DNA of 64,000 nt from M0108 sp963841065 (GTDB lineage: Bacteria; Pseudomonadota; Gammaproteobacteria; Chromatiales; Chromatiaceae): assembly GCA_963841065.1 (NCBI GenBank), contig CAWJBI010000035.1, forward strand, positions 124,001-188,000, read 5' to 3'. The position numbers and the translations under genes are program-made. This document shows positions 51,535 through 60,855 of this stretch, piece after piece. The notes under the pieces were generated by a model. It ran no database searches and was not told the DNA's origin. It was given only the letters and a program-made list of their open reading frames with translations. Numbering within the stretch: position 1 is the first letter of the stretch; the number at the start of each line of letters is the position of its first letter.

Positions 51535-52208
51535 GCCCGAACTCGCCCCAGTCCGGCCTCACCGCACCGGTCATTGTCGTGGTGGCTCTACTCGCGGCAC
51601 TGGTAGGGCTTTGGTTCGGTGCCGACTGGTATGGGCATCACCGCGGCGGGCCGAGACCCGTGCCCGCCCAACTTCAGGCCGGGACTGCACTGCCTTGGCC
51701 CAAGCCACTGGCCCCTTTCGTCATGACCGACCAGGATGGCCGCGAGATGACCGAGGCGGCACTGCGTGGTAAATGGACTTTCGCTGCCATCGGCTATACC
51801 ACCTGTCCCGACATCTGCCCCATGAACATGGCAACTTTCGTTGCACTTCAGCAGCGGATAGGCGCGACGGCGAGGGGGCCGGGGCCGCAATTCCTGTTGA
51901 TCTCGGTGGACCCCGAGCGCGACACCCCCGAGCGGTTTGCCCAGTACGTGCGTCACTTCCACCCCGATTTCCTTGGGGCAACCGGTTCCGATGATATTCT
52001 GAAGGCTGTGACACGTGATCTCGGCGCCCTTTATGCGCGGGTCAATGACCCGCAAAGCGCTCTCGGATACACCATGGACCATTCCGCTTCCATCTACCTG
52101 ATCAACCCCCAGGGCCAGTTAGCCGCAATCTTCAGTGCGCCTCACGACCCGGCCCTGATAGCCCAAGACTTCATGGCCCTTGTCCACACCGCCGGACCCC
52201 AGACCTAA
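51531..52208 (+). CDS. SCO1/SenC copper chaperone
   Basis: The product is 225 residues: an N-terminal helix (VIVVVALLAALVGLWFGADW), then a thioredoxin-like periplasmic domain. The copper site is complete: TTCPDICPMN (C-x3-C) and a distal His in YTMDHSASIYLI. Other family signatures are LISVDPERDTPERFAQYV and FHPDFLGATG. It metallates CuA of coxB. Downstream genes follow after 29 bases. Confidence 0.95.
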   Translation: MSPNSPQSGLTAPVIVVVALLAALVGLWFGADWYGHHRGGPRPVPAQLQAGTALPWPKPLAPFVMTDQDGREMTEAALRGKWTFAAIGYTTCPDICPMNMATFVALQQRIGATARGPGPQFLLISVDPERDTPERFAQYVRHFHPDFLGATGSDDILKAVTRDLGALYARVNDPQSALGYTMDHSASIYLINPQGQLAAIFSAPHDPALIAQDFMALVHTAGPQT

Positions 52209-52237
52209 ACTTTAAGAGAATAATGGAGGATACCCTC

Positions 52238-53029
52238 ATGTCACCCGTCGCAACCCTTAATCAGGACACCCAACCGGGCGCCCGTCCCCGGATCAATAGC
52301 ATTACCTTTGACAACCCCTGGGAATGGCTTGCCAAAGGTTGGAACGACTTGATCCGCGCCCCGCGCTTCAGCCTCCTTTATGGCGCCTTTTTTGTCTTGA
52401 TCAGCTATCTACTGACCCTCGGCCTGATGGCGGAGAACATGTTCTTCATCATCCCGCCCCTGGCCGCCGGCTTTTTCCTGGTCGCGCCCTTGCTGGGTAT
52501 TGGCCTCTACCAGATCAGCAAGAATCTGGAGAAGGGTAGCGAATTGAAGTTCTGCCAGGCCATCGAGGCATGGAAGCGCAACGAGGTTCAACTCAGCGCC
52601 ATGGCCTTGGTGCTCGTCATGGTGCTGCTGTTGTGGATGTTGGCTGGCCTTCTGGTGTTCGCCCTTCTTTACGATCTGCCCGTACCGACCCTGGAGAACT
52701 TCATCCCGGTGGTATTTCTGTCTGGCGACAGCCCGGTCTTCGTCTTCTCCGGCATCCTGGTCGGCGCTGTCATTGCCGGATTTACCTTCGCGATCAGCGC
52801 CATCACGGTCCCCATGCTCATGGATCGCGACGTCAATGTCATCACGGCCATGCAGACCAGTATCGAGGCGGTACGCGTCAACTGGCAGGCGATGACCCTA
52901 TGGGCCTGTTTGATCGTTATGTTCGTCGGGATTGGGATCATGACCTTCTATATCGGTCTGCTGGTGACCATGCCCCTGGTGGGTCATGCCACTTGGCACG
53001 CCTACCGGGATCTGGTTCCTGAGGACTGA
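52238..53029 (+). CDS. DUF2189 membrane protein
   Basis: The product is 263 residues; ATG 52238 is chosen for GGAGG 7 bases before it. It has six helices. DUF2189 signatures include WLAKGWNDLIRAPRFSLLYG near the N-terminus, AAGFFLVAPLLGIGLYQISK and FAISAITVPMLMDRDVNVIT, then MTLWACLIVMFVGIG. The family is often linked to cytochrome oxidase loci and annotated as a possible integral-membrane subunit-like protein; function is not known. Confidence 0.87.
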   Translation: MSPVATLNQDTQPGARPRINSITFDNPWEWLAKGWNDLIRAPRFSLLYGAFFVLISYLLTLGLMAENMFFIIPPLAAGFFLVAPLLGIGLYQISKNLEKGSELKFCQAIEAWKRNEVQLSAMALVLVMVLLLWMLAGLLVFALLYDLPVPTLENFIPVVFLSGDSPVFVFSGILVGAVIAGFTFAISAITVPMLMDRDVNVITAMQTSIEAVRVNWQAMTLWACLIVMFVGIGIMTFYIGLLVTMPLVGHATWHAYRDLVPED

Positions 53030-53043
53030 CCGCCGCTAAGCCT

Positions 53044-53271
53044 ATGTCACACCGACCCACATCTCCTAAATCAGACCCGCCGGTCCCGATCCCGGAGCAA
53101 GCGTCCCTGGGTACTGACAAGGGTTCCAGGGTACTGATGTGGATTTCCGGCCTGGGTTTGGTGGCCCTGCTGATCGCGGTCCTCGTTATCCTGTGGCAGG
53201 AAAAACCCGATTCCCAGCATCCAGGGGAAGCGGTATTTGACCCCGCCCTCAGCCAGCCGATACCCCGATAG
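53044..53271 (+). CDS. Small single-helix hypothetical protein, 75 aa
   Basis: I do not recognise this gene. It begins 14 bases after the DUF2189 gene at ATG 53044. A Pro-rich cytoplasmic N-terminus (PTSPKSDPPVPIPEQ) leads into one helix (MWISGLGLVALLIAVLVILW) and a short tail. It is probably the last gene of the oxidase region. No ribosome site stands out. Confidence 0.55.
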   Translation: MSHRPTSPKSDPPVPIPEQASLGTDKGSRVLMWISGLGLVALLIAVLVILWQEKPDSQHPGEAVFDPALSQPIPR

Positions 53272-53292
53272 CGCAGGATCGCAAGATCAGTC

Positions 53293-53697
53293 TTAGAGGC
53301 GAGGCACCAGGCCCTTCATCACCAGGTCGGTGAGGCTTACCACTCCCAGCACCTCCCGGTCCTTGACCACCGGCGCCCGACTCAGGTCGAAACGGTCGAA
53401 GAGGCGGGCGCAATAGCGGATGTCCATGTCGGGATGCACGGTAATGGCCGGCTTGACCATGATCTCGTAGATGTTGACCCGGTCCGGGGCCCGGTCCTTG
53501 GCCAGCACCTCCCGGGCGATATCGGACAGGACGACGATGCCCAGTTCATCGTGCTCGCTGCGCGGCTTGACGATGAGGGTCTTGGTATCGACGTGGCGCA
53601 TGGTCTCCAGGGCGGCGGCCACCGTCGCCATACCGTCGACCAGGTCGAAATGGGGCTTCATGACCTCGCGGACGCGAATCAGGGGTCGGTTATTCAT
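53293..53697 (-). CDS. Two-CBS-domain protein
   Basis: The product is 134 residues made of a CBS pair: VREVMKPHFDLVDGMATVAA, then KTLIVKPRSEHDELGIVVLS and INIYEIMVKPAITVHPDMDI-like (VNIYEIMVKPAITVHPDMDI), ending REVLGVVSLTDLVMKGL. CBS pairs bind adenine nucleotides and act as energy sensors. It lies 64 bases past the channel gene on the same strand and may belong to the potassium module, since CBS domains commonly regulate ion transport. Confidence 0.88.
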   Translation of the reverse strand: MNNRPLIRVREVMKPHFDLVDGMATVAAALETMRHVDTKTLIVKPRSEHDELGIVVLSDIAREVLAKDRAPDRVNIYEIMVKPAITVHPDMDIRYCARLFDRFDLSRAPVVKDREVLGVVSLTDLVMKGLVPRL

Positions 53698-53761
53698 CGT
53701 GGGGGTTTCCTCCGCGAGGATGCCGTGAGTTTAGGGACCGGGTAACGGATTTAGTCGAGAC

Positions 53762-55417
53762 TTAGGCGTGGGGTGCCGCCAGGGGCGCCGTTTGAAATTC
53801 GCGCTGAAAACGCTCCAGATCCTGGATGGTTCCACAGACGAGGAGCACGTCGTCCGGACTGATCTGGAAATCCTTGGCAAATTCCATCAGCGCCTCCCCG
53901 CCCCGTTCAATGGCGATGATGTTCGCGCCTGACCTTTCACGCACCTCGGTACGCCAGGGATGCCAGCCTTCCAGGTTACCGACGCCGAGCCGGGTGATTC
54001 TTATGCCGTTCTCAACGGGTACTAATTGCTCGTCGAGCAGGTGATAGGCCAGAATCTTGCCGGCCACCTCGCCTTCCGAGATGGCGAAGTCGGCGCCGGA
54101 GCGGTACATCCGCTCGGTGTTATGGGTGCGGCTGACGCGGACGATCAAGGGCACTTCCGGGGCATAGTCGCGCACGGCGGCGGTGGCAAAGATGGCCTCG
54201 CTGTCATCGCTCAGGGCCAGGATGATGGCGCTGGCCTCGCGCACCCGGGCCTGCTTGAGCGTGTCGAACTCCAGTACATTGCCCACGACATCAACGCCCC
54301 CGATCGGCCGGATGTCGATGACGGTGCAGGTTTCACCGACATCACGCAGCATCTGCGCGACTTTGAAGCCGACGGCGCCGTAACCGGCGACCACGATCGA
54401 CCCGGAGCGCCGGATCGGCATCGCCATCCGTTCGACCTTCTCCAGATTGGCGAGGGGGCCGACGACGATAAGAATGGCCCCGGCCCTGAGCAGGGTTTCC
54501 GGGCCTTGGGTCGTGGTAAAGGCGCCGCCATGCCACTGTCCGATGACGGACACGCCGTGTTGGTGGCGTAGATTCAGATCCCCAAGCCTTTTTTCGGCCA
54601 GGGGGCTGTCGGGGCGAATGCGAAATTCAGTCAGCCCGATTTTGGTGCCGAGGAGATGCATGCCCTCGGCGGGCGGGCTGATGCGCAGGCTGGCCCGCGA
54701 GGCGAGGGCGCCGCCGAGTACATGGGCGGGCGTGAAGACGTCGGTGGCGCCGAGCCGCAGCATGGGCGCCCGATACAGGGGTTCCCGGGCCAGCGCGAAG
54801 ATCTGCCCCGTAAAACCAGCCTCGCGCGCGAGAATGGTACAGGTGGCGTTGGCATGGTCGTTACCCAGGGTCACGACCGCCCGGGCGTCCTTGACGTTGG
54901 CCAGCACCGAGGGGTCTTGGCCCAGTTTGCCGAAAACCACACTATATTTGCGATCCCGCAGGGTTTGTGCCAATTGCATATCTTCTTCGTAGATGACGAA
55001 GGGCGTTCCGGAGCGTTTGAATTCCATGAGCAGGGATTCGATGGCCGGGCCATGACGGTAAAAAAGGACCTTGCCCGCCATGGCTGGCAACTGCCGTGGC
55101 AGGCGCGTCTGGAATCGCTCCTCCAGGTAGGGCAACAGGAAAATAGGGAAAATGAGGAAGACCAGGAACTGCCCCATGATTTGGCCCAGGATGACGAAGA
55201 GCGCGAAGACCGGGTGTTGCCAATGGCTATCGTTGCCATAGCCCGTGGTGGTCAAGGTTTCCGATGCCCATTGCAGGCTTTCCAGAAAGGTGCGCGGTGA
55301 CCCCTCGAAATGTTCCATGCCCGTCATATAAATCAAGGCCATGATGACGAGCGTGGCCGGCAGGGCGGCCACGAAGAGGAGCAAACGCTTTGTCGATCGC
55401 GAGATTTTTCTTGCCAT
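53762..55417 (-). CDS. Potassium channel-like protein with two RCK (TrkA-N) domains
   Basis: The product is 551 residues. Two helices (LLLFVAALPATLVIMALIYM and FALFVILGQIMGQFLVFLIF) flank a pore loop with the K+ selectivity filter SETLTTTGYGND. Two cytoplasmic NAD-binding RCK units follow, the second with VVAGYGAVGFKVAQMLRDVG. The C-terminal TrkA-C-like parts include FRIRPDSPLAEKRLGDL and DDVLLVCGTIQDLERF. The first RCK has RHGPAIESLLMEFKRSG, where the nucleotide loop is degenerate. This is a ligand-gated K+ channel. It neighbours kdpE/kdpD-like and trkHA genes, so K+ balance is the local theme. Confidence 0.9.
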   Translation of the reverse strand: MARKISRSTKRLLLFVAALPATLVIMALIYMTGMEHFEGSPRTFLESLQWASETLTTTGYGNDSHWQHPVFALFVILGQIMGQFLVFLIFPIFLLPYLEERFQTRLPRQLPAMAGKVLFYRHGPAIESLLMEFKRSGTPFVIYEEDMQLAQTLRDRKYSVVFGKLGQDPSVLANVKDARAVVTLGNDHANATCTILAREAGFTGQIFALAREPLYRAPMLRLGATDVFTPAHVLGGALASRASLRISPPAEGMHLLGTKIGLTEFRIRPDSPLAEKRLGDLNLRHQHGVSVIGQWHGGAFTTTQGPETLLRAGAILIVVGPLANLEKVERMAMPIRRSGSIVVAGYGAVGFKVAQMLRDVGETCTVIDIRPIGGVDVVGNVLEFDTLKQARVREASAIILALSDDSEAIFATAAVRDYAPEVPLIVRVSRTHNTERMYRSGADFAISEGEVAGKILAYHLLDEQLVPVENGIRITRLGVGNLEGWHPWRTEVRERSGANIIAIERGGEALMEFAKDFQISPDDVLLVCGTIQDLERFQREFQTAPLAAPHA

Positions 55418-55498
55418 GGGTGGATGAGGGCCGCAAGTTCAGAGGGTGGGTGGCTTCAGGACAGGGCCGAGAGGCTTGGCGAGAGGGGCTGACGATCA

Positions 55499-56197
55499 TC
55501 AGACCGCCAACCGATAGCCGATGCCCTGGACCGTCAGGATGAAGCGCGGATGCATGGGGTCGTCGCCCAATTTTTGCCGCAGATGACCGACGAGGACGCG
55601 CAGGTAATGGGTGTCTTCCTGGTGGCCGCTGCCCCAGACCTCGCGGAGGATTTGCTCATGGGTCAGGACCTGGCCCTGGCTGGCCACGAGGAGGGCGAGG
55701 AGGGCGAATTCCTTGCGCGATAGCGATACCGGGGCACCATCGACCATGACCTCGCGCCGCCCCAGATCCACCCGCAACCCGGGTGACTCGAAGAGGGCCG
55801 AGGCCGCCGCCTGGCGCTCCTCCTTGCGCAGCAGCACCCGGACCCGCGCCATGAGTTCGCCGATGCCAAAGGGCTTGGTGACATAGTCGTTGGCGCCCGC
55901 GTCCAGGGCCTGAATCTTCTCGGTCTCCGAGGCCCGCACCGACAGGACCAGGATGGGAATGGCCGACCAGGCCCGCAGGCGACGGATGAAATCCAGGCCA
56001 TCGACGTCGGGCAGACCCAGGTCCAGGATCACCAGGTGGGGGGGCGTGGCCGCGCAGAGGTTGAGGCCTTCCTCGCCGAGGCGCGCCTCCCACACCCGGT
56101 AGCCCTGAGCCTCGAGGCTGATGCGCACGAATTTGCGGATCTGTGCCTCGTCCTCGACGATCAGCAGGGTCTCGACTCCATCCTTGATGGCGGTCAT
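55499..56197 (-). CDS. kdpE: KdpE-type response regulator
   Basis: The product is 232 residues; ATG 56197 is preceded by GGAGG and overlaps the kinase stop as ATGA. The receiver domain has phosphorylatable Asp in LVILDLGLPDVDGLDFI and the Lys in NDYVTKPFGIGELMARV. The C-terminal winged helix (SLSRKEFALLALLVASQGQV, DTHYLRVLVGHLRQKLGDDP) is OmpR-type. The closest resemblance is KdpE, which activates potassium uptake genes. KdpE-box-like DNA lies just upstream of the kinase gene. No kdpFABC is in the window, so trkH is the likely local target. Confidence 0.9.
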   Translation of the reverse strand: MTAIKDGVETLLIVEDEAQIRKFVRISLEAQGYRVWEARLGEEGLNLCAATPPHLVILDLGLPDVDGLDFIRRLRAWSAIPILVLSVRASETEKIQALDAGANDYVTKPFGIGELMARVRVLLRKEERQAAASALFESPGLRVDLGRREVMVDGAPVSLSRKEFALLALLVASQGQVLTHEQILREVWGSGHQEDTHYLRVLVGHLRQKLGDDPMHPRFILTVQGIGYRLAV

Positions 56198-57744
56198 GGC
56201 TTGGCCTCCGGACTGGCCAGGGGCAGGCTGAGCCGCATCCGGGTTCCCCATCCCGCCGCGCCCGGCAGTGCCCGGACCTGGCCGCCGTGGGCGCCGATCA
56301 TGCCCCGGCAGATGGCCAGGCCCAGGCCGCTGCCGACGCGGTTGTCTCGATCGCCGCGCCGCACCGAATAGAACATGTCAAACACCGTTTCTCGTTCGCT
56401 CTCCGGGATGCCAGGGCCCTGATCACGCACCTCGATCCAGACCTCGTCCCCGGCCCGCTCGGCCTGGATACCGATCTGTCCCTGTTCGGGGGAGAAACGC
56501 GCGGCGTTGTCCAGCAGATTGATCAGGGCTTGCTCGATCAGGGAACCGTGGACCCAGAGCAGGGGCAGGTCATCCGGGATCTGGACCTCCACCCGCAGAC
56601 CCCCGAGGACGTCCGTGAGCCGGGCGATGGCGCTGGCGATGATGTCGTGCAGGTCCACCCAATCCCGGTGCAGGCTCAGCTTGCCCTGACCCAGGCGGGT
56701 CATGTCCAGCAGGTTTTGGATATGGCGATCCAGGCGCTGGGCCTCGGCGGCGACCGTGGCCAAGAGTTCCCGGCGATCCCCGGGACTGAAGGCCTCGCCA
56801 TACTCCAGCAGGCTGGTGGCCGAGCCGATGATGGAAGCCAGGGGGGTGCGCAGATCGTGGGAGACGGAAGACAGCAGGGCCGAGCGCAACTGCTCGGTCT
56901 CCGAGATCAGCTTGGCCTGTTCCAGATCCGCCGCCAGCCGGATACGATCCAGGGCCATGGCCGCCTGGTCGCACAGGCTGCGCAGCGATTCGAACCGGTC
57001 CGGATCGGGCTGCCCCGTCAGGGCCACCAGACCGATGGTGCCCCGGTCGGTCGCCAGGGGGTGGAAGACCCAGTCGCCCCTCACAACAGGGTTACGCCCC
57101 ACCTGATTCCAGGCGGCCATCAGGTCCTCCGGGGCCATTAGCCGGTCGTCACCCCGTCCGCGGCGCTCCTTGGGCGGTTCCTTGCCCTCGGCGATCAGGA
57201 TGCGCATGGCGCCCCCCGCCCCCGGCCGCACCAGAGCCAGTTGATCGGCCAGGGCATCCAGCACCTCCTCCGTGCCCATGGCGGAGGCCAGACGGCGGCT
57301 GAAATCGTAGAGGTTCGAGATGCGCGCCAGGGAGGCCCGGCGCTCGGCCATCTCCTGGCGCATGCGGGAGGCCAGATTGCCGGAGATGGCCGACACCAGT
57401 AGAAAGAAGACCAGGGTGGTCACGTCCCCATCATCCGCCACCTTGAAGGTGTGATAGGGCTCGGTGAAAAAGAAGTTGAAGGCGAGGAAGCTCAGGAAAC
57501 TGGCCAGCAGGGAGGGACCAAGGCTAGCGCGGGCGGAGACGACCAGCACCCCGGTCAGAAAGAGGAGCGACCGGCTGGCATGGGGGAAAAGCCAGGGCAG
57601 AAGAAAGGCGAGGGCGACCGTAACCGCCACCACCATGACGGCGAAGAGATAGGGCATCAGGGGTGCCCGCGCTGGGGCGGCGAGGCTCGTAGGGTGTGAT
57701 GGCCGGAGATGAAAAGACGGTTGAGGCAAGGATCGCACCGGCAT
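56194..57744 (-). CDS. Short KdpD-like sensor histidine kinase
   Basis: The product is 516 residues. It has the KdpD-type four-helix DUF4118 region (about 30-130: FLPWLFPHASRSLLFLTGVL, SFLAFNFFFTEPYHTFKVAD) and a GAF-like domain (about 145-285). The HisKA part has His in SSVSHDLRTPLASIIGSATS, and the ATPase has NLLDNAARF, VRDQGPGIPESE and GSGLGLAICRGM. Classical KdpD (about 890 residues) carries an N-terminal KdpD/Usp sensor of about 370 residues, which is absent here. ATG 57744 is the first in-frame start below the AT-rich promoter region, so the short form is not a misplaced start. Coupled to kdpE. Confidence 0.9.
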   Translation of the reverse strand: MPVRSLPQPSFHLRPSHPTSLAAPARAPLMPYLFAVMVVAVTVALAFLLPWLFPHASRSLLFLTGVLVVSARASLGPSLLASFLSFLAFNFFFTEPYHTFKVADDGDVTTLVFFLLVSAISGNLASRMRQEMAERRASLARISNLYDFSRRLASAMGTEEVLDALADQLALVRPGAGGAMRILIAEGKEPPKERRGRGDDRLMAPEDLMAAWNQVGRNPVVRGDWVFHPLATDRGTIGLVALTGQPDPDRFESLRSLCDQAAMALDRIRLAADLEQAKLISETEQLRSALLSSVSHDLRTPLASIIGSATSLLEYGEAFSPGDRRELLATVAAEAQRLDRHIQNLLDMTRLGQGKLSLHRDWVDLHDIIASAIARLTDVLGGLRVEVQIPDDLPLLWVHGSLIEQALINLLDNAARFSPEQGQIGIQAERAGDEVWIEVRDQGPGIPESERETVFDMFYSVRRGDRDNRVGSGLGLAICRGMIGAHGGQVRALPGAAGWGTRMRLSLPLASPEAKP

Positions 57745-57762
57745 AAGTCGCGGGGGATAATT

Positions 57763-57779
57763 TTTATATAATGTTTATA
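57763..57779 (+). promoter_or_regulatory. KdpE-box-like direct repeat 1
   Basis: TTTATA-taatg-TTTATA fits the known KdpE site pattern TTTATA-N5-TTTACA with one difference. It lies 19 bases before the kinase start, in the kdpD/trkH divergent region. Confidence 0.55.
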
Positions 57780-57825
57780 TATTGCCCTGGTTACCAAACT
57801 CGGGGTGTAAAAATTTCATTAAATT

Positions 57826-57842
57826 TTTACATAATTTTTATA
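57826..57842 (+). promoter_or_regulatory. KdpE-box-like direct repeat 2
   Basis: TTTACA-taatt-TTTATA repeats the same pattern 63 bases from box 1, in an AT-rich patch (57757-57845) unlike its GC-rich surroundings. It lies 144 bases before trkH. Together with box 1 it could allow KdpE control in both directions. Confidence 0.55.
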
Positions 57843-57985
57843 TGACCTCCCTGGGGAGGGCCTCGATAATCTTTCCATCCTGCTTGAGCTAGGGGACCCG
57901 GTATTAGGGCTTAGGCCGGTCCTGGCTACCGCCGCGAAGGCGGGTACGCACCCCTGGAACAAACTCTCCTCGGTCTTCGACCTTC

Positions 57986-59434
57986 ATGCATTGGCGCGCC
58001 ATTATCCGGCTATTCGGCATCCTGTTGGTGCTCTATAGCCTCAACTTCCTGCCCTCGATCGGCATTGCCTATTACTACGGCGATGGCCAGGAAGGGATCT
58101 TTTATATCTCGTTTCTCCTGACCCTGGCGGCGGGGGCTCTCCTCTGGCTACCTAATTGGCATGCGCACCAGGAGCTCTCGGTGCGGGATGGCTTCCTGGT
58201 GGTCACCCTCTTCTGGGTGCTCCTGGGCGTGGTCGGTGCCTTGCCGTTCATGATCGGACTGCATTGGAGCCTGACGGACGCGGTCTTCGAGTCCATCTCC
58301 GGCTTTACCACCACGGGCGCCACGGTCATCGCCAGTGGTATCGACCAACTGCCACCCTCTATCCAATACCACCGTCAGCAACTCAATTTCCTGGGCGGCA
58401 TGGGCATCGTGGTCCTGGCTGTCGCCGTTCTGCCCATGCTGGGCGTCGGCGGTATGCAGCTCTATCGGGCGGAGACCTCGGGGGTCACCAAGAACGAAAA
58501 GTTGACGCCGCGCATCGCCGAAACGGCCCGCTCCCTCTGGCTGGTCTATTTCGCCCTGACCGCCGCCTGCACCCTGGCCTTTTGGGCCGCGGGCATGAGC
58601 CTGTTCGACGCCATCGGCCATTCCTACGCGGCGGTCGGGACCGGCGGCTTCTCCACCCATGACGCCAGCTTCGGCTATTGGAACAGCCCCCTGATCGATG
58701 GCATCGGCATCTTTTTCATGCTCGCCGGGGGGGCCAATTTCGCCGTCCATTTCCTGGTCTGGCAACGCCGGTCGCTCTGGCCCTTGGTCCGGGATTCGGA
58801 GGTGCGGGCCTTTGGTCTCATCTTCCTGTTTTCGTCCCTCTTCGTCGCCGCCACCCTGGCCCTGACCGGGACTTACGACAATGGCTGGCAGGCCCTGCGC
58901 CATGGCGCCTTCCAGGTGGCCTCCATCTTGACCAGCACCGGCTTTACGACCGCGGTCTTCGCCGACTGGCCCCTCTATCTGCCCCTGGTGTTGGTGACCC
59001 TGTCCTTTATTGGCGGCTGCGCCGGCTCGACGGCGGGTGGGATCAAGGTCGTGCGTATCCAGTTGTTGGGCAAACTCGGCCTGCGACAACTCTTTCTGCT
59101 CGCCCATCCCCAGGCCATAAGCCACATCAAGCTGGGCCGGCGACCCGTCTCGGATCAGATCCTGTTCTCGGTGTGGGGCTTCTATGTCCTCTACATCTCC
59201 AGCACCCTGCTGTTGACGATCGCCATGATGGGGGCGGGTCTGGACTTCGTCTCGGCCTTCGGCGCCGTGCAGGCCACCATCAACCTGTGTGGGCCGGGTC
59301 TGGGCAAGGTCGCCGTCACCTTCGCCGAAGTGAATGACACGGTCAAATGGCTGGGCTCCTTCGCCATGCTGCTGGGCCGGCTGGAGATCTTCACCCTGCT
59401 GATCCTCTTCCTGCCGGCCTACTGGCGGCATTGA
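57986..59434 (+). CDS. trkH: Trk potassium uptake protein TrkH
   Basis: The product is 482 residues, the full TrkH length, and forms the K+ pore of the Trk system. The four selectivity segments are visible: SGFTTTGATVIASG, YAAVGTGGFSTHD, LTSTGFTTAVFADW and INLCGPGLGKVAVT. The intramembrane loop region GCAGSTAGGIKVVRIQ is intact. ATG 57986 begins MHWRAIIRLFGILLVLYSLN. It partners with TrkA encoded 35 bases downstream, which gates it in response to nucleotides. Confidence 0.96.
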   Translation: MHWRAIIRLFGILLVLYSLNFLPSIGIAYYYGDGQEGIFYISFLLTLAAGALLWLPNWHAHQELSVRDGFLVVTLFWVLLGVVGALPFMIGLHWSLTDAVFESISGFTTTGATVIASGIDQLPPSIQYHRQQLNFLGGMGIVVLAVAVLPMLGVGGMQLYRAETSGVTKNEKLTPRIAETARSLWLVYFALTAACTLAFWAAGMSLFDAIGHSYAAVGTGGFSTHDASFGYWNSPLIDGIGIFFMLAGGANFAVHFLVWQRRSLWPLVRDSEVRAFGLIFLFSSLFVAATLALTGTYDNGWQALRHGAFQVASILTSTGFTTAVFADWPLYLPLVLVTLSFIGGCAGSTAGGIKVVRIQLLGKLGLRQLFLLAHPQAISHIKLGRRPVSDQILFSVWGFYVLYISSTLLLTIAMMGAGLDFVSAFGAVQATINLCGPGLGKVAVTFAEVNDTVKWLGSFAMLLGRLEIFTLLILFLPAYWRH

Positions 59435-59469
59435 TACCCGCCATGCCGCGGAATCGGGGCTAACAGATC

Positions 59470-60846
59470 ATGAAAATCGTCATCCTCGGTGCTGGCCAGG
59501 TTGGCCGCACGGTCGCCCATAGCCTCGCCAGCGAGGATAACGACATCACGGTCGTCGATCGCGACCCCCAACTGTTGCAACTCCTCCAGGAACGTCTCGA
59601 CCTGCGCACGGTCACGGGTTATGCCGCCCACCCGGAGGTACTGATCGAGGCGGGTATCCAGAACGCCGATCTCATCCTGGCCGTCACCAACAGTGACGAG
59701 ACCAATATGATCGCCTGCCATCTCGCCTATACCCTGTTTCGCACCCCCACGCGGCTGGCGCGGGTACGGGACCCCAACTATCTCGCCTACCCCGAACTCT
59801 TCTCGCCCAAGGCCATCCCGATCGACTATATCGTTAGCCCCGAACGGCTGGTGGCCCTTTTCATTTTTCATCTGATCGAGCAGCCGGGTTGCTTGCAGAT
59901 CCTCGACTTTTTTGATGGTCAGGCGCAATTGGTGGCGGTGCGGACCACGGCGGGAAGCCCCATGGTGGGACGGTCACTGCTCGTCCTGCCGAGCCGGGTC
60001 CCCGACGCGGAGTGCCGAGTGGTAGCCATTTTCCGGCGTGGCCAGGTCATCATGCCGGAGGGCGCAACCCTTATCGAGGTCAATGACGAGATTTTCTTTC
60101 TGGCCGCCAGCCTCGACATTCCTCGCTTCGTCGGCGCCTTCCACCAATCCCAGGCACCTTATCGCCAGGTCATAATCGCCGGTGGCGGTAATATCGGCAC
60201 CCAATTGGCGGAGCGCATCGCGGCGAATCACCAGGTGACCATCATCGAGCGCGATGCCGCACGCTACCATTATCTGGCCGAGACCCTGAAGGACGGCATC
60301 GTCGTCCTGCGCGGCGACGCCGGCGACGCCGACCTGCTGCAGCGACAGGACATCGCCAACACCGACGTCTTCTGCGCCCTGACCAACGACGAAGAGGCCA
60401 ATATTCTGTCCGCGACCCTGGCCAAGCGGCTTGGGGTGCGCAAGACCATCGCCATCGTCAACAGCCCCAGCTACGTGGATTTGGTGCAGGACACCACCAT
60501 CGATATTGCCGTCTCGCCGGCCCAGGTCACCATCGGCGCCCTGCTCACCCATATTCGCCGTGGCGACGTGGAGGCGGTTTATTCCCTTCGGCGAGGAGCC
60601 GCCGAGGCCATCGAAATCACCGTCCATGGCGACAGCCACTCCTCCCGCGTCATTGGCCGCCCCATCGCCAAACTGGCCTTGCCCCCCGGGGTCAGCATCG
60701 GCGCCATCTCTCGCCAGGGCCAATTCATCTTTCCTCACCACGACAGCCACATCGAGCCGGAGGACCGGGTTGTCCTCTTCCTGGCCGACAAACGCCAGAT
60801 CACGGCCGTGGAACGGCTCTTTGATGTCACCTTTTCCTTTCTTTGA
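59470..60846 (+). CDS. trkA: Trk system regulatory subunit TrkA
   Basis: This is a cytoplasmic ring protein of 458 residues with two RCK halves. Each has a nucleotide-binding loop: VILGAGQVGRTVAHSLASED near residue 3 and IIAGGGNIGTQLAERIAANH near 235. Each half also has a TrkA-C domain (LLVLPSRVPDAECRVVAIFR; PIAKLALPPGVSIGAISRQG). It binds NAD(H)/ATP and opens or closes TrkH. Coupled to the following DUF6394 gene, whose ATG lies 9 bases past the stop. Confidence 0.96.
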   Translation: MKIVILGAGQVGRTVAHSLASEDNDITVVDRDPQLLQLLQERLDLRTVTGYAAHPEVLIEAGIQNADLILAVTNSDETNMIACHLAYTLFRTPTRLARVRDPNYLAYPELFSPKAIPIDYIVSPERLVALFIFHLIEQPGCLQILDFFDGQAQLVAVRTTAGSPMVGRSLLVLPSRVPDAECRVVAIFRRGQVIMPEGATLIEVNDEIFFLAASLDIPRFVGAFHQSQAPYRQVIIAGGGNIGTQLAERIAANHQVTIIERDAARYHYLAETLKDGIVVLRGDAGDADLLQRQDIANTDVFCALTNDEEANILSATLAKRLGVRKTIAIVNSPSYVDLVQDTTIDIAVSPAQVTIGALLTHIRRGDVEAVYSLRRGAAEAIEITVHGDSHSSRVIGRPIAKLALPPGVSIGAISRQGQFIFPHHDSHIEPEDRVVLFLADKRQITAVERLFDVTFSFL

Positions 60847-60855
60847 GTGACATCC

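Noticed and set aside
58148..59431. A 427-codon minus-strand open frame
   Set aside because: It is antisense to trkH, and its composition is that of reverse-complement shadow.
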